Assembly: GCA_002433025.1 (NCBI GenBank) | Contig: DJGZ01000080.1 | Span: 48,923 to 112,922 of the forward strand | Origin: Bacteroidales bacterium UBA5833 | GTDB taxonomy: Bacteria; Bacteroidota; Bacteroidia; Bacteroidales; Lentimicrobiaceae | Direction: 5' to 3' | Length of the DNA: 64,000 nucleotides | In this document: positions 58,008 to 64,000 of the stretch, piece after piece | How the letters are laid out: each line of letters starts with the position of its first letter | Position numbering within the stretch: the first letter of the stretch is position 1 | Notes under the pieces: generated by a model | What the model was told of the DNA's origin: nothing | The model's input: the letters and a program-made list of their open reading frames with translations, nothing else | Databases searched by the model: none | Position numbers and translations under genes: made by a program

Positions 58008-58529
58008 ATGGAAATCCTGCGTGACCTGATTTTAGTCCTGATTCCTGCATTACTTGTAGGAGCAGCCGTTTATTTTTTATTAAGAATGTATCTGAAATCG
58101 GAAGCAGACCGGCGTGCGCTTGAGAATAAGACTGAACGCATGAAATTGATCAGCCCGGTACGGTTACAGGCCTATGAAAGAATTGTACTGCTGCTCGAAA
58201 GGATTACCCCTTCGCAGCTGATCATGCGGAATATTCAGCATGGAATGAATGCACGCGAACTTCAGCAGGCACTGATCGGCAACATCAGGCAGGAATATGA
58301 CCACAACCTTTCGCAACAGCTCTATATCTCATCCAATGCATGGGAACTTGTAAAAAATGCGCGGGAGGCGCTGATATCCGCGATCAATACGGCCTCCGAA
58401 AATCTTAAAGAGGATGCGACTGCCACTGACCTTGCCCAATTGATCTTTCAGGATGAACTGAACAGTGAAGGATCTACTCTCTATAAGGCGCTGGAGTATC
58501 TCAAAAATGAAGCCAGGGAGCTTTTCTGA
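58008..58529 (+). CDS. Conserved Bacteroidota membrane-anchored protein
   Basis: A 173-residue protein with a single N-terminal membrane helix (residues ~5-25, LILVLIPALLVGAAVYFLL) and a cytoplasmic helical domain with coiled-coil character (RQEYDHNLSQQLYISSNAWE). It resembles a family often listed as a domain of unknown function in this phylum (DUF7935-like). No catalytic motif. Single gene between the aminotransferase and a T9SS cargo gene on the opposite strand. Confidence 0.75.
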   Translation: MEILRDLILVLIPALLVGAAVYFLLRMYLKSEADRRALENKTERMKLISPVRLQAYERIVLLLERITPSQLIMRNIQHGMNARELQQALIGNIRQEYDHNLSQQLYISSNAWELVKNAREALISAINTASENLKEDATATDLAQLIFQDELNSEGSTLYKALEYLKNEARELF

Positions 58530-58600
58530 GACAATTCCATGAAACCGGTTCCAAGTAATGGTCTTTAGTTTCCTTTTGTGTTTCAGCGGCCGGGTCCGGT

Positions 58601-58642
58601 AAAAAAAAGTTCCGCAGATTCCCGGAAAGGAGCCTGCGGAAC
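58601..58642 (-). terminator. Terminator after the 973-residue cargo gene
   Basis: GTTCCGCAG / CTGCGGAAC 9-bp stem followed on the minus strand by a run of eight T, 20 bp after the stop codon. Confidence 0.85.
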
Positions 58643-58661
58643 ATTTCTTATATGCGCAATT

Positions 58662-61583
58662 TTATTTTACGTTGAACTTCTTGATAGCCTTCCCGATGCC
58701 GGTCTCAATAATCAGCAGGTATGTTCCGCTGTTGAGTTGACTGGTATTGATGACCGTTTTTTTGTCGTTGACAATGATGTGCTTCAGCTCTTTGCCTGTG
58801 AGGTCTGTAACAATTACTATCTTGATCAGCTCCGGGGAATCTAGCTGCATGGTGCTTTCAGCAGGTACGGGGAATGCGGTGATTTTGTCGGAAAGGCCGC
58901 TTTCGCCGATTCCCTGAGGGCCAACCTGAATATAGGCTGTCTTGGTTTCAGTTGCCTGAGCTGTACTGGTACTTACAGTCAGTGAAATGGTATATGTACC
59001 GTTTGCGTTGAATGTATGCGATGGATTCTGCTGGGTTGATGTGCCTCCATCACCGAAGTTCCACAGCCAGGATGTGATGTTCCTTTCCGCAGGAATAGAC
59101 GGGGCGGGATCTTTGGCCGGCCAGAGATCTTTTTTTCCTGACGGCGGGTTCTGCTGAATCACATTGCGGATGATGATATTTCCAGTTGCGCCGTCAACAT
59201 CACATACATACCAGTACAAGCCTGTTCCGGAGGTTGGCACCTGCAAGGTATAAAGCAAACCGCTCTGATCGTAGATCTGTACCACTGCCTGGGAGGTGGT
59301 AATTGAAGGCTCCTCTGAATAGTTGTGGATGAAATACTGATAGGTGCCGCTGAACATCTTGTATATGGTCATGGTTTCAGGGCCAAAGCCTTCTGTAATA
59401 TCATAATCCAGCAGCGCAAAGGGGGCGGCTGTTGCATTTCCTTCATCACTGTAATAGATGTGATAAGTATTTCCTTCAATATTCGGGGTGTTCAGGTGCG
59501 AATCAAGGTCTTCGGGAGTGGCACCCCAGTTGAGTACAAACCGCATATTGCCGGCTGCAAGCTCGGGTGAAAGTGAGATGTTCAGTTCAAGTGACCCGCC
59601 GTCGGGAATCACTACCTGATTGTTTGAATAGGTAATATATCCTGATTTCGAACAGGTTACTGTGTGTGCGTTTTCTGTCGACTGATCGGTGAATATAACC
59701 GTAAGTGGGGCTGATCCTGAAGTCTGGCTGGCGTTGAAATTAGCTACCAGTGTGCCTGCCGGGATACCGGTAATGGTATAATTGCCGTTAACATCGGTAG
59801 TGGCGGATTTGCCTGCAACACTCACCAGGGCTCCTTCGACAGGGTTTCCGTTTACAGCATCTGTAACCAATCCGGTGAGGGCCCCGTTGCCGCTGCTGCC
59901 ACCAGTAACGGTTATATATCCGGTTTTTGTTTCTGTATCCGTATTGGTGCCATCGCTAATGGTCAGGCTGACAGTATAGGTTCCTGCTGTTGTATAAGTG
60001 TGGGATGGATTTTGCTGGGTGCTGCTTCCTCCGTCACCGAAATTCCAGTTCCATGAAGTGATGTTCCTGCTGTTTTGCGCTACGTTGCCGGATGCCTTGT
60101 CAGGAAGTTCAAACCGTATATTCCCCGGAGGGGTTTCCTGTATGATATTCTTGATGGTGAGCTGTCCGTTTGATCCGTTGATATCACAAACATACCAGTA
60201 AAGGCCGTTGCCGATTGTTGGTATCTGCATGGTTTGTATCAGCCCGCTCTGGTTGTAAATCTGAAGAACAGCCTGAGAAGTGGTAATGGCAGGCGCCTCG
60301 GAATAGTTATGAATGTAATACTGATACGTTCCGTCAAACATCTGATAAATGGTCATGGTTTCGGGGCCATAACCGCTGGTAACATCGTGATCCAGTGCGG
60401 CATAGGGTGCGGAGGTCGCGCTGCCCTGATCGCTGTAATAGATATGATAGGGCTGGCCTTCGATGGAAGGGGTGTTCAGGTGTGAGTCAAGGTCTTCGGG
60501 TGTTGCACCCCAGTTCAGGACAAAACGCATGTTGCCTGCAAGCAGGGTCTGCGTCAGGGAAATGTTCAGATTGAGCGTTTGCCCCTGGGGAACTACCACA
60601 TTATTGTTTACATAAGTGATGTAACCCTGTTTGGAACAGGTTACGGTATTGGATCCTTCAGATGACTGATCAAAGAAATTAACGGCAAGTGGCGCTGCTC
60701 CCTGGGTTACATTGGAAGTAAATGCAGCATTGAGCGTGCCGGCCGGAATATTATTAATTGTATAATTTCCGCTCTGGTCGGTTGTTGTGCTGAGACCGGC
60801 AATGGTTACCGTGGCTCCCGGTATGGGGGTGCCGTCAAAAGCATCGGTAACCAGGCCTGTCAGTGTGGAGGTTGATGAAGTAGTAGTTGTGAACGAAAAA
60901 TCATCAACCATAAAGATAAATGCATCATCAGAAACACAATGGATTCCTACATAGATGGTCTGACCATTGTATGCATTCAGGTCAAAAGTTTTCTGCTCCC
61001 AATCCGTTGCTGGTGCGGTCAGGTAATTGGATCCGGAGATGTAAGTGAAATCAGCCGGGTCGGTCCCGGTGGTGGATACGGCTACCTTATATCGCTCGAG
61101 ACCGTATTGGGCAGTGTATGATTTTACCCAGAAAGAAACGGAGGTATTGGTTCCTGCCGACAGGGGAGGAGATATCAGCCAATCGTTGTTGGTAGCTCCG
61201 TTTGAAGCAAAACAAGCGGCAATTTTTAAACCTCCGTGAGGAAGTATGGCCGCAGATGTCATAGGAGGATTGGTTGAGGAAGGATTAAAGATGATGAATG
61301 ACATAGGAGAATACTGATTGGTAAACTCGACGCCCTCAATTCCCCAGGTTTCAGCTCCATCAGCATCAATCAGGGTCCATGGAGCAAAATCAAGGCTGAA
61401 ATCATTGTATGATTCAAAGCCATCGTTTAGGCTATTCAATGCTTCTGTGCTTCTGGCAGCAGGTAGTTGTTGCAGCGTGGAATTGATTGCAGCCGGTTTG
61501 CCGGAAATTTTTCTGAAGGTTTGTGCCTGACCCTGAAAACAAGTTAAAACGGCAACCAAAACATAGACGTAGAAATTTTTCAT
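58662..61583 (-). CDS. T9SS-sorted modular protein with cleaved-adhesin-like domain and duplicated PKD modules
   Basis: A 973-residue secreted protein. Signal peptide residues ~1-20. Residues ~52-232 form a cleaved-adhesin/choice-of-anchor J-type beta-sandwich (GIHCVSDDAFIFMVDDFSF). Residues 241-560 and 569-887 are two near-identical modules, each made of a carboxypeptidase-regulatory-like domain, a split PKD domain and an inserted LNWGATPEDLDSHLNTP domain (DUF2135-like). Residues ~895-973 are a T9SS sorting domain. The protein is surface-exposed; binding partner unknown. See findings for the interleaved domain order. It ends at a terminator. Confidence 0.88.
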   Translation of the reverse strand: MKNFYVYVLVAVLTCFQGQAQTFRKISGKPAAINSTLQQLPAARSTEALNSLNDGFESYNDFSLDFAPWTLIDADGAETWGIEGVEFTNQYSPMSFIIFNPSSTNPPMTSAAILPHGGLKIAACFASNGATNNDWLISPPLSAGTNTSVSFWVKSYTAQYGLERYKVAVSTTGTDPADFTYISGSNYLTAPATDWEQKTFDLNAYNGQTIYVGIHCVSDDAFIFMVDDFSFTTTTSSTSTLTGLVTDAFDGTPIPGATVTIAGLSTTTDQSGNYTINNIPAGTLNAAFTSNVTQGAAPLAVNFFDQSSEGSNTVTCSKQGYITYVNNNVVVPQGQTLNLNISLTQTLLAGNMRFVLNWGATPEDLDSHLNTPSIEGQPYHIYYSDQGSATSAPYAALDHDVTSGYGPETMTIYQMFDGTYQYYIHNYSEAPAITTSQAVLQIYNQSGLIQTMQIPTIGNGLYWYVCDINGSNGQLTIKNIIQETPPGNIRFELPDKASGNVAQNSRNITSWNWNFGDGGSSTQQNPSHTYTTAGTYTVSLTISDGTNTDTETKTGYITVTGGSSGNGALTGLVTDAVNGNPVEGALVSVAGKSATTDVNGNYTITGIPAGTLVANFNASQTSGSAPLTVIFTDQSTENAHTVTCSKSGYITYSNNQVVIPDGGSLELNISLSPELAAGNMRFVLNWGATPEDLDSHLNTPNIEGNTYHIYYSDEGNATAAPFALLDYDITEGFGPETMTIYKMFSGTYQYFIHNYSEEPSITTSQAVVQIYDQSGLLYTLQVPTSGTGLYWYVCDVDGATGNIIIRNVIQQNPPSGKKDLWPAKDPAPSIPAERNITSWLWNFGDGGTSTQQNPSHTFNANGTYTISLTVSTSTAQATETKTAYIQVGPQGIGESGLSDKITAFPVPAESTMQLDSPELIKIVIVTDLTGKELKHIIVNDKKTVINTSQLNSGTYLLIIETGIGKAIKKFNVK
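58923..59879 (-). repeat. Internal module 2 of the 973-residue cargo protein
   Basis: Encodes residues 569-887; second copy of the module described at 59904. The two copies are clearly related but differ in places, so the duplication is old enough to have diverged. Confidence 0.9.
59904..60863 (-). repeat. Internal module 1 of the 973-residue cargo protein
   Basis: Encodes residues 241-560. Nearly the same length (320 vs 319 residues) and the same domain order as module 2; shares LNWGATPEDLDSHLNTP, GPETMTIYxMFxGTYQY and the PKD block SWxWNFGDGGxSTQQNPSHT. A gene-internal tandem duplication with a period of ~984 bp. Confidence 0.9.
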
Positions 61584-61765
61584 GAAAAATTAATTTTGAA
61601 GTTAATAATTATGTAAAAAAACAAAATGCAGATTTATAGATAGTTGAAGGATCTGTGATCTTATAGTTATACAGGCAGATAAACGGGAATTAATTAATCT
61701 AAAATTACTAAATAGGTAATACGGATAGTAATTCTGAAGAATTTTTTTCAAAAAAAATCAGAAAA

Positions 61766-61799
61766 TGAAAAACGGGTTGCCCGGTAAGGCAACCCGTTC
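61766..61799 (-). terminator. Terminator after the DUF4397 repeat gene
   Basis: AACGGGTTGCC / GGCAACCCGTT 11-bp stem, with a T-run on the minus strand side (TTTTTCATTTTC), 20 bp after the stop codon at 61820. Confidence 0.85.
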
Positions 61800-61819
61800 A
61801 AAGCAGAGTTTAATTGTAA

Positions 61820-64000
61820 TTATTTGGAAACCTGAATCTTTATTGTTGAGATGGTGTTTCCTGCATTGATTTTAACAAGATAAAATCCTGAAGGGAGTAC
61901 AGAAGTATTGATTCTGTTCAGATGATTTCCTGCGTTCAATGTGCCCAGATTGGTATTCATTATCATACGGCCGCTGGTGTTGTAGATTTCATAACTTACC
62001 GGAACGCTGTTTTTCAGGTCAAATGAAATATTTACCATGGCTGATGCAGGATTCGGATATGCGATGAGATTTTGGGCAAGACTATTCTCATTGATGCCAG
62101 TGGTATTGCCCAGGGCCACGAAATCGCCTCCCGAAGCAAGCACTGCATAAAGTCCGAATGCTGCGCCGTTGCTGTTGTTTGACGGATTCAGGAAGCCGGA
62201 GGCAAGCAGACTGATGGCCTGACCATCCAGATTCAGTGAAGCCAGCGGTGCATTGAATACAGCCACGGTTGTAGTTCCGGATTCATCACGAACCTCAAGC
62301 CGGTAATTGGCAGTAGGAAGCTCAAGATATCCGGCAAAGTTGCCGTAAGCAAGATTGTCTACAATGGTCCCTGCACCGGCATAAACCTCAACAACATCCA
62401 CAACCGGGGCATCCGTTGAACCATGGAACACCAGCACATCAGTATTTGAACCGGTAGTTGCTTCTTCGCGGGCGTTGTCATAAACATAGATATTGAAGGG
62501 CTGAACCGGGGTATAACCTGAACTGCTGACGATGCCATTGGCTACAAGGATGTACTTGCCGTTTTCTTCCAGATTGTAAGTAAACCTGGCAAGCGCATTG
62601 GTGGTATCGGTTGAGCTGGCTGGCTGTATCACAATATCAAAATCAACACCTGCAGGTGCATCAATGAAAGGCGATGCAGTCATAAATGCAAAGTTGTCAA
62701 GCAGTAGCTGGTCGTTGAGCCACACATCCACCTGGGCAGCAGCGGCATCAGCCGAATTGTGAATTACCTGCACCCGCGCGGTAGGAGCGACGTATTCAGG
62801 CAGGGCAATCAGGTTACCGCCTGAGGCCAGAGCTACATAGAGACCAAAAGCAGGGCCGTTATTATTTACGGCAGGATTCAGGAATCCGCTGGCAATTACA
62901 GAGATTGCCTGACCGCCGAGACTCAGTGAGGCCAGAGGGGCAAGATATGTTGCAACAACAGCAGTGCCTGTTTCGTCGCGAACATCGATAATGTAATCAA
63001 GTGTCTGAAGCTCAAGGTAACCTGAGAAACTACCGTATGCCAGGTTGTCAATTATGGTACCGGCGCCAACCCATGTTTCAACGATATCAACAACGGGTGC
63101 ATCAGTTGCTCCATGGAATGCCATCAAATCAGTATTCATCGGGTTGGTGGCCATTTCCCTTGCACCGCCAAACGCGTAAAGATCGAAAAGGGTGGCAGGA
63201 TTGTAGCCGGTGGGGACAACGATTCCGTTGGCAACGAGAATGTATTTTTCACCACCGGTAAGGTTATAAGTGAATCTGGCGAGCGCATTGGTCGTATCGG
63301 TTGAGTTTGCAGGCTGAATTACCACATCAAAGTCAACGCCGGCGGGTGCATCAATAAACGGGGTTGCAGTCCGGAAAGCGAAATTATCAATCAACAGTTG
63401 GTCGTTGAGCCATACGTCAACCTCGGCAGCAGCGGCATCGGCTGAATTGTGAATGACCTGAAGTCTTGCAGTAGAGATGTCAGTAGCGGGAAGTGCAACA
63501 AGTTCGCCACCTGCAGGCAGTGCTACATATATTCCAAATGCCGGGCCGTCATTATTTACAGCGGGGTTCAGGAAACCTGAGGCAAGAGCCACAGCAGCAG
63601 CTCCGTTTAAGCCAAGGGTCTCCAGCGGTGCAAGGTATTCTGCTACTACACTTGTGCCGCTTGCATCGCGCACCTGAAGGCTGTAATCAGCTGTCGGCAG
63701 TTCCAGATAACCGGCGTATTCACCATAGGCGATGTTGTCAACCAGTGTGCCGGCACCTGCGCCAACCTCAACGATATCCACCACAGGGGCATCAGTTGAT
63801 CCGTGGAATACAAGTACGTCGGAGTTGGAGGGTGAAGTTGCGGCTTCACGACCCATACCATAAACATAAATGTCAAAAGGCGTTGCAGGGTTGTAACCTG
63901 TGGGAACTACGATGCCATTGGCAACAAGTACGTACGTTTCACCGTCAGTAAGGTTATAGGTAAAACGGGCCAGGGCATTGGTGGTATCGGTCGAATTGGC
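61820..64000 (-). CDS. T9SS-sorted DUF4397 repeat protein (5' end outside the window)
   Basis: At least 727 residues; the frame is open to the right edge, so the true start is missing. It is built of 230-residue repeats of DUF4397-type beta-sandwich domains. Each repeat contains FHGSTDAPVVDIVE-like and QVIHNSADAAAAEVDVWLND-like segments. The C-terminal ~85 residues are a T9SS sorting domain (LIAYPNPASAMVNISFDL, LPSGFYLVKINAG). Surface localisation is expected; ligand is unknown. The repeat units are exactly 690 bp apart where visible. Convergent order and its own terminator indicate a separate transcript from the neighbouring cargo gene. Confidence 0.9.
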   Translation of the reverse strand, partial: ANSTDTTNALARFTYNLTDGETYVLVANGIVVPTGYNPATPFDIYVYGMGREAATSPSNSDVLVFHGSTDAPVVDIVEVGAGAGTLVDNIAYGEYAGYLELPTADYSLQVRDASGTSVVAEYLAPLETLGLNGAAAVALASGFLNPAVNNDGPAFGIYVALPAGGELVALPATDISTARLQVIHNSADAAAAEVDVWLNDQLLIDNFAFRTATPFIDAPAGVDFDVVIQPANSTDTTNALARFTYNLTGGEKYILVANGIVVPTGYNPATLFDLYAFGGAREMATNPMNTDLMAFHGATDAPVVDIVETWVGAGTIIDNLAYGSFSGYLELQTLDYIIDVRDETGTAVVATYLAPLASLSLGGQAISVIASGFLNPAVNNNGPAFGLYVALASGGNLIALPEYVAPTARVQVIHNSADAAAAQVDVWLNDQLLLDNFAFMTASPFIDAPAGVDFDIVIQPASSTDTTNALARFTYNLEENGKYILVANGIVSSSGYTPVQPFNIYVYDNAREEATTGSNTDVLVFHGSTDAPVVDVVEVYAGAGTIVDNLAYGNFAGYLELPTANYRLEVRDESGTTTVAVFNAPLASLNLDGQAISLLASGFLNPSNNSNGAAFGLYAVLASGGDFVALGNTTGINENSLAQNLIAYPNPASAMVNISFDLKNSVPVSYEIYNTSGRMIMNTNLGTLNAGNHLNRINTSVLPSGFYLVKINAGNTISTIKIQVSK
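62426..63808 (-). repeat. 690-bp tandem repeats in the DUF4397 gene
   Basis: The Phe codon of the FHG motif occurs at 63808, 63118 and 62428, i.e. exactly 690 bp (230 codons) apart. This gives three visible repeats, the last followed by the sorting domain, and a further one entering from beyond the window. Equal length between copies suggests recent or constrained duplication. Confidence 0.9.

Overview
The window is chromosomal DNA from a member of the Bacteroidota, most likely an anaerobic, fermentative Bacteroidales-type bacterium. The evidence is type IX secretion (T9SS) genes (porT and a plug-like protein), six T9SS-sorted surface proteins with C-terminal sorting domains, TTTG / TAnnTTTG promoter elements, Na+-translocating NADH:quinone reductase (nqrA-F plus apbE), and an oxygen-sensitive NADH-linked [FeFe] hydrogenase with its maturase HydG. 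Both ends of the window cut through genes.

Layout. 0-7.6 kb: helicase fragment, heptose-7-P kinase, porT, an FAD-dependent dehydrogenase, a conserved unknown, tRNA-Glu with rpsT, radC, and wecB. 7.6-13.8 kb: an AT-rich accessory stretch with an unrecognised ORF, two tandem paralogous T9SS cargo proteins, a YadA-head-like T9SS cargo protein, then an insertion-sequence remnant running into a 322-bp tandem repeat array rich in hairpins. 13.9-15.9 kb: rpsF-rpsR-rplI and an rRNA methyltransferase. 16.0-23.3 kb: the NQR module, with a small four-cysteine membrane protein that looks like NqrM. 23.5-34.3 kb: T9SS plug protein, dnaX, an unknown membrane protein, an AspT-type transporter, clpB, pyrophosphatase, and a CoA-binding protein. 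34.4-51.7 kb: a type-B T9SS cargo protein followed by a large hydrogen-metabolism locus. 51.8-58.5 kb: DUF2079 protein, OsmC, two nucleotide-sugar genes, an aminotransferase, and a conserved unknown. 58.6-64 kb: two large repeat-built T9SS surface proteins.

The hydrogen locus is the most interesting part. hydC-hydB-hydA (an NADH- and ferredoxin-linked trimeric hydrogenase) is followed on the same strand by a hydrogenase-domain/histidine-kinase fusion, a response regulator, a receiver-kinase hybrid, the NADH sensor rex, ribF and a metallohydrolase. Divergent from hydC lie a thioredoxin-like [2Fe-2S] protein, a second hydrogenase-like sensor (HydS type, with PAS) and a SpoIIE/PP2C phosphatase. 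hydG and two TM1266-type regulators lie downstream. Two perfect tandem Rex-type palindromes sit in the divergent promoter region of hydC. A third perfect Rex-type palindrome lies between nqrA and the T9SS plug gene and overlaps that gene's promoter. I infer a circuit in which the NADH/NAD+ ratio (Rex) and H2 or redox state (two hydrogenase-derived sensors feeding a kinase and a phosphatase) jointly control hydrogen production, possibly with NQR and a secretion component.
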